A stretch of DNA of 17,206 nucleotides from Methanosarcinales archaeon (GCA_025464345.1 JAODGP010000004.1:1-17206); one strand, 5' to 3'. Shown: positions 6,287 through 13,332, counted from the first letter of the stretch. Numbers and translations: made by a program. The notes: a model not told the origin generated them from the sequence alone.

Positions 6287-6978
6287 GAGTACCAGATTCG
6301 GTGAGGAAAGGCATTGAGTATATAAGACGTGGCAAAATCGTTTTGATCTATGATGCTGAGGATCGTGAAGGTGAGACCGACTTCGTAATGCCCGCAACCA
6401 TGGTGAGACCACAGGACGTGGCGTATTTCAGACGTGAGGCTGGCGGGCTTATATGTGTCGCTATTCATCCTCTCGCCGCAGATAAATTCGGTCTCCCTTT
6501 CATCAGTGATGTACTGAAGCATTCATCTCTGAGTGGACTGGTCGAATCCAGGGGGGATCTCCTATACGATAAGCGATCTTCGTTCTCGCTATGGGTGAAC
6601 CACCGCGATACATTCACGGGTATAACCGATAGAGATCGCGCACTCACGATACGAAAGATAGGGGAGGCGGTAACGCAGGTATTGAACGGTGGGTCATTTG
6701 ATTTCCAGGCTTCTTTCCGAACGCCGGGGCATGTTGCGATATTGAGAGCGGCGGATACTCTGCTCGAAGAGAGAAGGGGTCAGACCGAGCTCTCGGTAGC
6801 CCTCGCACTACTCGCTGATGTACCGCCCGCGATGGCGATCTGCGAGATGCTGGACAGCGAGACGGGATATGCGGTATCCAAGTCGGATGCGATGAAATAC
6901 GCATCAATACACGATAGCGTATTCATCGAGGGGAAGGATATAGTGGCGGCATGTGAATACGTAACACATAAAAATTAA
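6283..6978 (+). CDS. ribB: 3,4-dihydroxy-2-butanone 4-phosphate synthase RibB, with a Gln at a metal-ligand His
   Basis: RibB converts ribulose 5-phosphate to the four-carbon unit of riboflavin plus formate. The length of 231 residues fits the archaeal form. Family motifs are DAEDREGETDFV (24-35), AGGLICVAIHP, NHRDTFTGITDRDRA (106-120) and RTPGH (146-150). The motif usually read as GHTE is GQTE here (166-169), with Q167 replacing a His that in the Methanocaldococcus enzyme (His164, as I recall its numbering) helps bind the metals. The spacing to H150 is the same 17 residues as in that enzyme, so the alignment is firm. Whether activity is kept is unknown. It is translationally coupled to ribK. 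A T-run follows the stop. Confidence 0.9.
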   Translation: MRVPDSVRKGIEYIRRGKIVLIYDAEDREGETDFVMPATMVRPQDVAYFRREAGGLICVAIHPLAADKFGLPFISDVLKHSSLSGLVESRGDLLYDKRSSFSLWVNHRDTFTGITDRDRALTIRKIGEAVTQVLNGGSFDFQASFRTPGHVAILRAADTLLEERRGQTELSVALALLADVPPAMAICEMLDSETGYAVSKSDAMKYASIHDSVFIEGKDIVAACEYVTHKN

Positions 6979-6998
6979 TACTTGATGCCATAATTCAT

Positions 6999-7006
6999 AT
7001 TTTTTT
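6999..7006 (+). terminator. Poly-T terminator after ribB
   Basis: Seven consecutive T residues (7000-7006) lie 21 nt after the ribB stop, with no stable hairpin before them. Archaeal RNA polymerase often stops at such T-runs. The convergent UPF0058 gene ends at 7071, so an end to the riboflavin transcript here makes sense. Confidence 0.4.
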
Positions 7007-7070
7007 GCTACAAATTGGGGTTAACCATACAAAATAGGCATATAGAAGGGCGTCCTGCTGCTCTTATGGC

Positions 7071-7289
7071 TTACCCCCGGATCAAATTGTCGCGCATCGC
7101 CAGCGAAGCCAGTTCGGTACCGAGTACGAGTACCGCCCGCTTGTGCTCCTCCTTGCTCCTGTGCACCTGGAACGGAGAGATGCCCAGTTCGTTGTATTTC
7201 TCGAAACTACACTCCAGCCCGTGCTCTTCGCAATACTTCTTCAATTGAGCCAGAAGCAGATGCAGATGTATCAGCTCTTCTTTCTTCAT
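7071..7289 (-). CDS. UPF0058 family protein
   Basis: This is a small helical protein of 72 residues. It begins MKKEELIHLHLLLAQLKKYC and continues with SFEKYNELGISPFQVHRSKE, EHKRAVLVLGTELA. This is the UPF0058 pattern, found in methanogens, haloarchaea and relatives, with no known function. It looks like two amphipathic helices joined by a short His-containing segment. A TATA-like box about 27 nt before the ATG suggests a leaderless transcript of its own. DUF655 lies upstream on the same strand after a 50-nt gap. Confidence 0.85.
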   Translation of the reverse strand: MKKEELIHLHLLLAQLKKYCEEHGLECSFEKYNELGISPFQVHRSKEEHKRAVLVLGTELASLAMRDNLIRG

Positions 7290-7310
7290 ACAGGTATAAC
7301 CTATACACTT

Positions 7311-7321
7311 TGTATATTTAA
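7311..7321 (-). promoter_or_regulatory. TATA-like box of the UPF0058 gene
   Basis: On the minus strand this reads tttaaatatac, centred about 27 nt before the ATG. A short inverted repeat, gtata-acc-tatac (7294-7306), lies between the box and the start codon and could be a regulator site. Confidence 0.45.
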
Positions 7322-7339
7322 ATGTTTATGTGCATATGT

Positions 7340-7924
7340 TCAAGCGGTGAAGATGCGGTATTTTATGTGCTCGTCCTTTATCTCTTCCTCTATTCGCTTC
7401 GCAATTATCCGCTCAGGATGATAAAGCCCCTTAACCCGCTTTGTAAGATCATCAAAACTGGCGAATTTGCCCTTCTTCCTCTCTCCCAGTATCGCCCACA
7501 TCAGCTTCTTGCCTATACCGGGGAGGAGGTCGAGTGTGTGTAGCCGTGTGGTGATCGGTCTCGCATCATTGAAGACGTTTATGAATCGCTCCTCATTCTC
7601 CTTCACTATATCCTCAATCACGTATATCAACTCCACCTTCGCCGCCTGCGTTAGATCCTCGTACTTCAACTTCTTCACTACATGGTCTATCACATCCCGC
7701 TCTCCCTCTCCTATGTACACACGCTCATGAACGGAGGGGATCTTATTCTTCTTGGGCGAGAGCTCCATCAGAACAAATCGCTCCTCTCCTATCGCATGCA
7801 CAAGTGGCTTCTTCTGGTACACCGGGCGAGTATCATCAGGATGCCCGTAGGGTAGATAATCGAGGACACGTGCATAGGTCTCTTTCCTGTCTCGCCTGCC
7901 CGCCCGCCCTCGCTTATCACTCAT
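7340..7924 (-). CDS. DUF655 family predicted nucleic-acid-binding protein (COG1491)
   Basis: The protein has 194 residues and a basic N-terminus (RGRAGRRDRKE). An OB-like part comes next (YARVLDYLPYGHP, HAIGEERFVLMEL, VHERVYIGEGERDVIDHV). The C-terminal part contains a helix-hairpin-helix, LLPGIGKKLMWAILGERK. This is the archaeal DUF655 family, which typically sits next to rpo4 and the rRNA dimethyltransferase gene and is thought to bind RNA. Here rpo4 is 32 nt upstream, as expected, but no ksgA follows and no rpl21e precedes, so the usual cluster is broken. A purine-rich GGAGGGAAGGG lies just before the ATG. The exact role is unknown. Confidence 0.85.
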   Translation of the reverse strand: MSDKRGRAGRRDRKETYARVLDYLPYGHPDDTRPVYQKKPLVHAIGEERFVLMELSPKKNKIPSVHERVYIGEGERDVIDHVVKKLKYEDLTQAAKVELIYVIEDIVKENEERFINVFNDARPITTRLHTLDLLPGIGKKLMWAILGERKKGKFASFDDLTKRVKGLYHPERIIAKRIEEEIKDEHIKYRIFTA

Positions 7925-7956
7925 CCCTTCCCTCCATCAGGATAAACTGCACCTGC

Positions 7957-8328
7957 TTACCTGTATCTCGCTACACAGTCGAGTATCGCCTCTATGTCGT
8001 CCTCGGTGAGTGTAAAATTCTCCTTCGCATATATCGCCCTCACTTCGTTCTTACTGCCGGGCATCAAATTGACGATCTGTACCGCAATCCTCTCATTCAT
8101 CTTCTCTAAATTCAATAATTCACTCATGAGCGCTCTTGAATCCTCAACACTGAGCCTGGCGAATTTTGTGGTGTGTTCAAGTGCCTTCCTCTGCTCATAT
8201 CTCACCTCCTCCTCTTCCTCCCATTCTTCGCCCCCCGGCTGCTTCATCGCTGCAACGAGATCCTTGAGCAGCTCTCTCGCATCTGCGAGTGTCAAAATAC
8301 TCTCATTCAGCACCTCTTTTACTATCAT
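7957..8328 (-). CDS. rpo4: RNA polymerase subunit Rpo4 (RpoF)
   Basis: Rpo4 pairs with Rpo7 to form the stalk of archaeal RNA polymerase, which helps open promoters and handle RNA. The 123 residues start with VKEVLNESILTLADARELL and end with the HRDC-like tail LTEDDIEAILDCVARYR. KFARLSVEDSRALMSELLNL is the family's central helix region. An acidic insert with seven Glu (GGEEWEEEEEV) interrupts the early part and is longer than I would expect. DUF655 follows on the same strand, the usual partner. The start codon lies inside one arm of a 13-bp inverted repeat, and its TATA box appears to be shared with divergent ahcY. Confidence 0.9.
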   Translation of the reverse strand: MIVKEVLNESILTLADARELLKDLVAAMKQPGGEEWEEEEEVRYEQRKALEHTTKFARLSVEDSRALMSELLNLEKMNERIAVQIVNLMPGSKNEVRAIYAKENFTLTEDDIEAILDCVARYR

Positions 8329-8378
8329 CGTTCCGTTATTCTACTCTCACTCCTACATCTTCGTAGATGATAGTAAAA
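8317..8378. repeat. 13-bp perfect inverted repeat covering the rpo4 start
   Basis: ttttactatcatc (8317-8329) and gatgatagtaaaa (8366-8378) are exact reverse complements separated by 36 nt. One arm contains the rpo4 start codon. The other lies next to the predicted minus-strand transcription start and the shared TATA box. In RNA the arms could form a hairpin hiding the start codon; in DNA they could be paired operator sites. Confidence 0.6.
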
Positions 8379-8385
8379 TAAAAAC

Positions 8386-8397
8386 CTTTTTATACTT
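8386..8397. promoter_or_regulatory. Shared TATA box, rpo4 / ahcY
   Basis: ctttttatactt reads as a TATA box for ahcY (ATG 27 nt downstream, leaderless). Its complement, gtataaaaag, reads as one for rpo4, with transcription predicted from about 8365. No second equally good box is visible in the 89-nt gap. Confidence 0.5.
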
Positions 8398-8417
8398 GAT
8401 ATGTCATTCATCCTTCT

Positions 8418-9674
8418 ATGACGACGCAGGACTATCTGGTACGTGATATAAAGCTTGCAGAGAGGGGGGATAGGCGAATCGAGTGGATACGTGGCAGGAT
8501 GCCGGTCCTCAACCTCATAAGGGAGCGATACATGCGTGAGAAGCCCCTCACGGGTGAACGGATAATGGCATGTCTGCATGTCACGGTAGAGACTGCGAAT
8601 CTGATATTGACACTCCGGGCTGGTGGCGCTGATATTGCACTGACGGCTGCAAACCCGTTATCCACACAGGACGATATTGCGGCAGCGCTGGCATCCACTG
8701 GTATAAAGACCTATGCATTCCGTGGTGAGACCGAGACAGAATACTATGACTGCATAAAGGAGGCACTCAAGATAGAGCCTACCATTGTGCTCGATGATGG
8801 TGGTGATGCCATCACGGCGGTGCATGGCGAAGGCGACCCGGATTCGGTGAAGGGTGCGTGTGAAGAGACCACAACGGGTGTGATAAGGCATCGTGCGAGA
8901 GCAAGAGACAATAAGCTGGGCTTCCCGGTCATTGCAGTCAACGATGCGGAGACGAAGATGATGTTTGATAACAGGTACGGCACCGGGCAATCAACCCTGC
9001 ACGGGATAATGAACGCTACGAATATCCTGCTCGCGGGTAAAGTGGTCGTGGTGGCAGGTTACGGCTGGTGTGGACGTGGAGTGGCAATGAGAGCAAAAGG
9101 GCTCGGAGCCGCCGTGGTCGTTGTGGAGACGAACCCGCGAAAGGCGCTGGAAGCGGTTATGGACGGCTACCGTGTGATGCCCATGCGAGAAGCGGCTAAG
9201 ATTGGCGAGATCTTCATCACTGCTACCGGCGATATCTCGGTTATACGTGGTGAACATTTCAGGTTGATGAAGGACGGTGCCATACTTGCCAATACAGGGC
9301 ACTTCAATGTGGAGCTCAATATAGGCGATCTGGAGCATCTTGCGGTAGAGAAGCGACATATAAAGGATAACGTTGATGAATACCGGCTGGCAGACGGCAG
9401 GAGGCTGTATCTGCTATCAGAGGGGCGAATAGTGAATCTTACTGCGGCTTACGGGCATCCACCGGAGGTGATGGACATGAGCTTCGCGAATCAGGCACTC
9501 TGTGCACGATACATCGCCGAGAACCATGAACAACTTGATAATAAGGTGTATTCGGTCCCCGGGGAGATAGATATGGAGGTGGCGGAATTGAAACTGAAGT
9601 CAATGAATGTAGAGATAGAGGAACTGACGGCGGAGCAGCGTGAATACTTAGAATCCTGGGAGCTCGGTACGTAG
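8418..9674 (+). CDS. ahcY: S-adenosylhomocysteine (or S-inosylhomocysteine) hydrolase
   Basis: The enzyme reversibly splits the nucleoside from S-adenosylhomocysteine, or from its deaminated form in some methanogens, to recycle SAM. The 418 residues are the normal archaeal length. All catalytic residues are present: CLHVTVETA with H54, VLDDGGD, CEETTTG with E150, and VNDAETKMMFDN with K180, D184 and N185. The tightly bound NAD site is AGYGWCGRG (214-221). The Thr and Glu that flank the adenine in the animal enzyme are conserved, so the sequence does not decide between adenosine and inosine substrates. The C-terminus (LTAEQREYLESWE) is the short archaeal type. A TATA box 27 nt upstream gives a leaderless start. 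The 3' end overlaps the convergent amidohydrolase gene by 27 nt. Confidence 0.93.
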   Translation: MTTQDYLVRDIKLAERGDRRIEWIRGRMPVLNLIRERYMREKPLTGERIMACLHVTVETANLILTLRAGGADIALTAANPLSTQDDIAAALASTGIKTYAFRGETETEYYDCIKEALKIEPTIVLDDGGDAITAVHGEGDPDSVKGACEETTTGVIRHRARARDNKLGFPVIAVNDAETKMMFDNRYGTGQSTLHGIMNATNILLAGKVVVVAGYGWCGRGVAMRAKGLGAAVVVVETNPRKALEAVMDGYRVMPMREAAKIGEIFITATGDISVIRGEHFRLMKDGAILANTGHFNVELNIGDLEHLAVEKRHIKDNVDEYRLADGRRLYLLSEGRIVNLTAAYGHPPEVMDMSFANQALCARYIAENHEQLDNKVYSVPGEIDMEVAELKLKSMNVEIEELTAEQREYLESWELGT

Positions 9675-10748
9675 TTGTAGTTCCCCTTCGTATAAAATAC
9701 CGTATATATCCGCACGTGTAGCTCTTCTTACTGTGCCCTTCACCCAGTTCGTTATGTGACGCATATTCGGTGTATCAGCACGTATAACCAGCAGATTGGC
9801 TTTCTTACCCTCCTCTATCACACCCGTATCTTCCTCACCGAGTACCTTTGCGGAATTCCATGTGCACATCTTCAATACCTCGTGTTCCCCAATTCTGAGT
9901 AGCTTGGATATGAACTCCATCTCCCTGAACATGTCAGGTGAGTTCAGCATCACGTTATCCGTACCGCTACCCACGGTCAAGCCGGCTTCAAGCATCTGCT
10001 GTACCGGAGGCATACCCATTCCCGTTACAAGATTGGACCTGAGACAGATAACGGCATTGATACCACGGTCATACATCTGCCTGAAGTGCCTGCGTGATGC
10101 CTTTGTGAGATGCACCATGAAATCGGGTTCGAGCTCTATTGCACTCTCTATGTCTCCTGTATTGCGTTCACCCGCATGAATAGCGAACATCTTGCCCATG
10201 CTCCGTGCCTTTGCGACCATCTCCGCGAGTTCATCGCAGTTACAGTCTGCAGTACTGCTTATTCCCAGCCCATCAGCGGACTCGAGCAGGTCTTCAATGC
10301 CCGCATCGTCATCAGCGGGTCTGCCAAGCACCTTCGCTCTCACCCTCGCATCATTTAATGCCGTATTCAACATGTTTACACCCGCGAGCCCGCCTTCACG
10401 GAAATCGCAGAACAGCTGTATGCCACAGCCAGCCATATCAATGATTGTCTCCTTCATAGCCTCTATCTGCACTTCATGTGGTGTCTGAGCCAGTATCTGC
10501 TCTTTTAAGCCACCAGGACCTACTAAACGTTCCAGCGGCATAAAAATCGGCTCCTTCGCTATGGAATCGCCGATATGCGTGTGCGCATTGACGAAAGAAG
10601 GTATGATAAAGCCTTCTATCGCACTATCCACCGCCCTGTCCGAGCCGATCTCTTTTATTCGGTCACTCTCTATAACTATGTAGCCGGTTCTGTCCTCGAA
10701 CGAATCACCATAGACAAAGTTACCGGCGAGTATCAACTCATGACTCAT
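9648..10748 (-). CDS. COG0402-type amidohydrolase, possible nucleoside deaminase
   Basis: The protein has 366 residues: an N-terminal and C-terminal beta sandwich around a TIM-barrel metal hydrolase. Metal ligands are H56 and H58 (NAHTHIGDS), H191 (FAIHAGE), H213 (MVHLTKAS) and D264 (GSGTDNVMLNSPDMF). Relatives remove amino groups or chlorine from purines, cytosine or triazines. The methanogen enzyme DadD deaminates 5'-deoxyadenosine, methylthioadenosine and SAH, and works with S-inosylhomocysteine hydrolase. This protein is shorter and has NAHTHIGD rather than the NTHTH-type motif I expect of DadD, so its substrate is open. It overlaps idsA upstream by 11 nt, suggesting cotranscription, and overlaps the end of ahcY on the other strand. 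Confidence 0.8.
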   Translation of the reverse strand: MSHELILAGNFVYGDSFEDRTGYIVIESDRIKEIGSDRAVDSAIEGFIIPSFVNAHTHIGDSIAKEPIFMPLERLVGPGGLKEQILAQTPHEVQIEAMKETIIDMAGCGIQLFCDFREGGLAGVNMLNTALNDARVRAKVLGRPADDDAGIEDLLESADGLGISSTADCNCDELAEMVAKARSMGKMFAIHAGERNTGDIESAIELEPDFMVHLTKASRRHFRQMYDRGINAVICLRSNLVTGMGMPPVQQMLEAGLTVGSGTDNVMLNSPDMFREMEFISKLLRIGEHEVLKMCTWNSAKVLGEEDTGVIEEGKKANLLVIRADTPNMRHITNWVKGTVRRATRADIYGILYEGELQLRTELPGF

Positions 10749-11760
10749 TATAATACATATGGAGTATCTGGTCTTCTACACGCATTGATACGAAATCCGC
10801 AATTAATTGCAGTTTGTATTTCGCATCGGAATCTTCAAGGCATTCTAAATTGCTTTTAGCATTCAGCAACAGCTCTTTAGACAATGCAACGGCATATTTT
10901 ATCGAGTTCGTGTTGATCAGTATCTCCCTGACCCGCTCTATCTCTGTCTCACCCGCTTCTATCTTACCCGTCATTATATCACCTATATATGCCCTATCCG
11001 CACAACTGGCATGTTTCAATGCGTGAATAACGAGAATAGTTCGTTCCCGGTTCTTTATATCCAGCCCGATGGGCTTGCCCGTCTTCGCGGGATCTCCGCA
11101 TATATCGAGTATGTCGTCCTGTATCTGGAACGCCACTCCGAGATTCTTACCGTAACTCCTTAGGTTCTCAAGTTCTACTCCACCGCCACAGCCAAGTATA
11201 GCGCCCGCTTCCGCACTCGCCATGAAAGCGGAGGCGGTTTTCAATTCCGCAACCTCCATATACGCCTGCTCCGTCACTCCATCGAGCGTACGCAATCGGA
11301 GCATGAATTCTCTGTACTGTCCGAGTGCTATGTTGGAGAGGGCTCTCATCACCACCCTCACCACCTCGGGCTTGCCACATTCAGCCAGCATCTCACACGA
11401 GAAGCCGAGTAGAAGGTCACCCATCAGTACCGCATTCTTCGCACCAAAGCGTGCGGGATTGGATAGGCTCCTGCGCCTTATCGCATTCTCATCTATGATA
11501 TCATCATGAACAAGGGTGGCATTATGTAATAGTTCGATGGCAATGGCTGTGGAGAGTGCCTTATCACGTGATCCCCCTACTGCCTCCGCAGCAAGCAGAC
11601 ATATAATGGGTCGGAGTCGTTTACCGCCGGTCTCCCTTATATAATTTAACGCATCAGACAGTATCTTGTTGTTACAATTGCGCGTTCTCTCTTCTATTAA
11701 ATCAAACAATAGCCCGTTGAAACGCTGTACCTCTGCATGGAAGAGCTCCTCATCTCTCAT
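10738..11760 (-). CDS. idsA: Geranylgeranyl/farnesyl diphosphate synthase
   Basis: This trans-prenyltransferase builds the C15-C20 chains of archaeal membrane lipids from DMAPP and IPP. The protein has 340 residues. GGKRLRPIICLLAAE is at 45-59. The first Asp-rich motif is VHDDIIDE (D86, D87, D90), and the second is FQIQDDILDICGD (D215, D216, D219) followed by GKPIGLDIKNRERT. The residues five and four before the first motif are Ala81 and Thr82, small side chains that allow products longer than C15. The gene is upstream of, and overlaps, the amidohydrolase, and shares an AT-rich promoter region with divergent hisA. Confidence 0.92.
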   Translation of the reverse strand: MRDEELFHAEVQRFNGLLFDLIEERTRNCNNKILSDALNYIRETGGKRLRPIICLLAAEAVGGSRDKALSTAIAIELLHNATLVHDDIIDENAIRRRSLSNPARFGAKNAVLMGDLLLGFSCEMLAECGKPEVVRVVMRALSNIALGQYREFMLRLRTLDGVTEQAYMEVAELKTASAFMASAEAGAILGCGGGVELENLRSYGKNLGVAFQIQDDILDICGDPAKTGKPIGLDIKNRERTILVIHALKHASCADRAYIGDIMTGKIEAGETEIERVREILINTNSIKYAVALSKELLLNAKSNLECLEDSDAKYKLQLIADFVSMRVEDQILHMYYNES

Positions 11761-11787
11761 TTCTACTTCCTAACTAATTTATTACAA

Positions 11788-11801
11788 CATTTATAAAAAG
11801 A
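11788..11801. promoter_or_regulatory. Shared AT-rich promoter, idsA / hisA
   Basis: catttataaaaaga in the 63-nt divergent gap gives hisA a TATA box about 28-30 nt before its ATG (leaderless). On the other strand it gives idsA one about 34 nt before its ATG. A second AT-rich stretch at 11773-11781 could serve idsA instead. Confidence 0.45.
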
Positions 11802-11823
11802 CAGCCCATTTATCACTCTACAA

Positions 11824-12564
11824 ATGGAGGTCATTCCTGCGATAGATATAAAATGCGGTAGATGTGTCCAATTACAGCAGGGAGTGCGTGATGCTGTGAT
11901 CTTCTCTGCCGATAACCCGCTGGCAATAGCTCTTGAATGGCTCAATCTGGGCGCATCGAGATTGCATATAATAGATCTTGATGCCGCTTTTCTTGATAAT
12001 GATAATTTCACGCTGATAAGGGATATAGTAGAGCAGGTGAAGAGCATGGCAAAGATCCAGGTGGGCGGCGGGATAAGAACGTACAAAGCCGCCACACGGC
12101 TGCTTCTGCTCGGTGTTGATCGTGTTATATTCGGCACCGCTGTATTCAGGTCTCCAGAGCTCATAGAGCGAATTGCGGATGAATACTCACCCGGCAGGGT
12201 GATGGTCGCACTGGACGTGCGGCGTGGTAAGGTTGCGATAGATGGCTGGCGTGAAGTAACCGATATGGGAATGAGAGAAGCGGCAGCGAAAGCGGCTGAT
12301 ATTGGTGCGGGCAGTATACTCTTCACGAACATAGACGTGGAAGGTCTGATGCGGGGCGTAGACATCGCGGTCATCGAGGATTTCATCAGTTATACCAGCT
12401 TGCCGGTGGTCGTTTCCGGTGGTGTGACCACGCTCGAAGACGTGGTAAAGATAGCGGAAACGGGCGCCAGCGGTGTGGTAATAGGCAGTGCCCTTTACAC
12501 AGGTAAGATAGATTACAGTGAGGTGGTGAATAAGCTACGCCGCCGACAGGACTCGAACCTGTGA
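11824..12564 (+). CDS. hisA: HisA, ProFAR isomerase of histidine biosynthesis
   Basis: HisA isomerises ProFAR to PRFAR, the fourth step of histidine synthesis, in a (beta/alpha)8 barrel. The 246 residues have catalytic Asp8 (IPAIDIKCGRCVQL) and Asp131 (VALDVRRGKVAIDGW). The two phosphate-binding loops are KIQVGGGIRT and VVSGGVTTLEDV, with GVVIGSALYTGKI near the end. No other his genes are nearby. The last eight codons (RRRQDSNL) and the TGA lie within the antisense tRNA-Asn gene, so the natural stop is supplied by that tRNA. The tail is not a HisA feature. The start is fixed by the family N-terminus and by the TATA box. Confidence 0.93.
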   Translation: MEVIPAIDIKCGRCVQLQQGVRDAVIFSADNPLAIALEWLNLGASRLHIIDLDAAFLDNDNFTLIRDIVEQVKSMAKIQVGGGIRTYKAATRLLLLGVDRVIFGTAVFRSPELIERIADEYSPGRVMVALDVRRGKVAIDGWREVTDMGMREAAAKAADIGAGSILFTNIDVEGLMRGVDIAVIEDFISYTSLPVVVSGGVTTLEDVVKIAETGASGVVIGSALYTGKIDYSEVVNKLRRRQDSNL

Positions 12565-12610
12565 CTATCCGGTTAACAGCCGGGCACTCTACCAACTGAG
12601 TTACGGCGGC
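12538..12610 (-). tRNA. tRNA-Asn (anticodon GTT)
   Basis: It is a complete 73-nt cloverleaf on the minus strand. The acceptor stem is GCCGCCG/CGGCGGC, the D arm ACTC/GAGT, the anticodon loop CTGTTAA, and the T arm ACAGG/CCTGT with loop TTCGAGT. The discriminator is G, and CCA is not encoded. No intron is present. The top anticodon-stem pair 27-43 is a C-A mismatch, while the other four pairs are intact. It converges on and overlaps hisA by 27 nt. Confidence 0.96.
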
Positions 12611-12638
12611 ATCACTATAATCATATCATGACGGTATT

Positions 12639-12664
12639 ATTTATTGGTTCAATTTATTGGTTCA
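12639..12664. repeat. 13-bp perfect tandem duplication at the pcc1 stop
   Basis: atttattggttca occurs twice back to back (12639-12651 and 12652-12664). The second copy holds the pcc1 stop codon and its last two codons; the first lies just beyond the gene. It looks like a recent slippage duplication. Confidence 0.85.
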
Positions 12665-12866
12665 CGATCTCCACCATGTCTGATGCTATCTTCAGTAGCC
12701 GGAGCCATGTGTTCACCATCGCTCGTAGCCGCGCAATCGAATCGTCACTGCACTCGAACCGCATGTATAATCGCCCGCTTCTTAACACTACGGGTCCCTC
12801 CACCCTTAAAGCGCTGTATATCGCCAGTAAATCCCCGGTACCGCTTATTTCAAACTCTATCTCCAT
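12654..12866 (-). CDS. pcc1: KEOPS complex subunit Pcc1
   Basis: Pcc1 is the small dimer-forming subunit of KEOPS, which makes the t6A modification of ANN-decoding tRNAs. The 70 residues begin MEIEFEISGTGDLLAIYSAL and continue with VVLRSGRLYMRFECSDDSIA and LRAMVNTWLRLLKIASDMVE. This is the expected beta-beta-helix pattern with the RxxxNTxLR segment. It follows rpo12 by 7 nt, and rpl37ae-rpo12-pcc1 is a conserved archaeal order, which supports the call despite the short length. GGAGGG lies almost directly before the ATG. The neighbouring tRNA-Asn (anticodon GTT) decodes ANN codons and would be a substrate of KEOPS. Confidence 0.85.
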   Translation of the reverse strand: MEIEFEISGTGDLLAIYSALRVEGPVVLRSGRLYMRFECSDDSIARLRAMVNTWLRLLKIASDMVEIVNQ

Positions 12867-12873
12867 CCCTCCG

Positions 12874-13017
12874 TCAAATGGCTTTTATCTTCTTCACCAT
12901 CACGGGAGACCGCTCCTTCTTCAGTGCGCGATAACCGCAGTAAGGGCAGCGTATACCCTGATAATCTGATTTCAGCTCCACAACTCGCTTACATCTCAGG
13001 CAATAATATCCCATCAT
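12874..13017 (-). CDS. rpo12: RNA polymerase subunit Rpo12 (RpoP)
   Basis: This gene encodes only 47 residues, read directly from the sequence: it starts MMGYYCLRCKRVVELKSDYQ and contains GIRCPYCGYRALKKERSP. The four cysteines form the zinc ribbon CxxC...CxxC of Rpo12, an assembly subunit of archaeal RNA polymerase. It starts with ATGA overlapping the rpl37ae stop (a start three bases later is also possible) and ends 7 nt before pcc1. The gene order and size are those of other archaea. Confidence 0.92.
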   Translation of the reverse strand: MMGYYCLRCKRVVELKSDYQGIRCPYCGYRALKKERSPVMVKKIKAI

Positions 13018-13298
13018 TCACCCCCTGCCTCTCTCTTTATCGCCCTCTCAATTGCTATACCCACCGGTGTTTGCGGTATGTATGTGCCGCCGGCGAACGT
13101 ATAGCCACACCTGGAACAGTGCCATATGCCGGTACCCTCACGCTTGACCGAGTTCCGACCACATCTCGGGCATTTGTGTCTCGCTCTGGTCTGCTCTTCG
13201 ATGTTCGCTACGATCTTCCTTATCTTCCTGCCATATCGCACGCCGAACCTGCCCGCGGATTTCGTTACTTTACCCTTCTTCCTCTTGTGCTTCGTCAT
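13014..13298 (-). CDS. rpl37ae: Large ribosomal subunit protein eL43 (L37Ae)
   Basis: The 94 residues have a basic N-terminus (TKHKRKKGKVTKSAGRFGVR) and a central zinc ribbon, CPRCGRNSVKREGTGIWHCSRCG. The family's tail, FAGGTYIPQTPVG, follows. It binds rRNA in the large subunit. It heads the conserved rpl37ae-rpo12-pcc1 group and is 34 nt downstream of the PPS gene on the same strand, so it may also be read from there. An AT-rich box at 13321-13332 could be its own promoter. Confidence 0.95.
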   Translation of the reverse strand: MTKHKRKKGKVTKSAGRFGVRYGRKIRKIVANIEEQTRARHKCPRCGRNSVKREGTGIWHCSRCGYTFAGGTYIPQTPVGIAIERAIKREAGGE

Positions 13299-13320
13299 CT
13301 CTCTTTATTTTATAACAGGA

Positions 13321-13332
13321 TAGAATAAAATT
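13321..13332 (-). promoter_or_regulatory. Possible promoter box of rpl37ae
   Basis: On the minus strand this reads aaattttattct, centred about 28 nt before the rpl37ae ATG and immediately after the PPS stop codon. A second AT-rich stretch (tataaaata, 13306-13314) is too close to the ATG for a leaderless start. Confidence 0.3.

Noticed and set aside
11763..12386. A 207-codon minus-strand ORF opposite hisA
   Set aside because: Its Ser/Thr/Arg/Ala-rich translation is typical of the antisense of a real gene. hisA on the other strand is certain.
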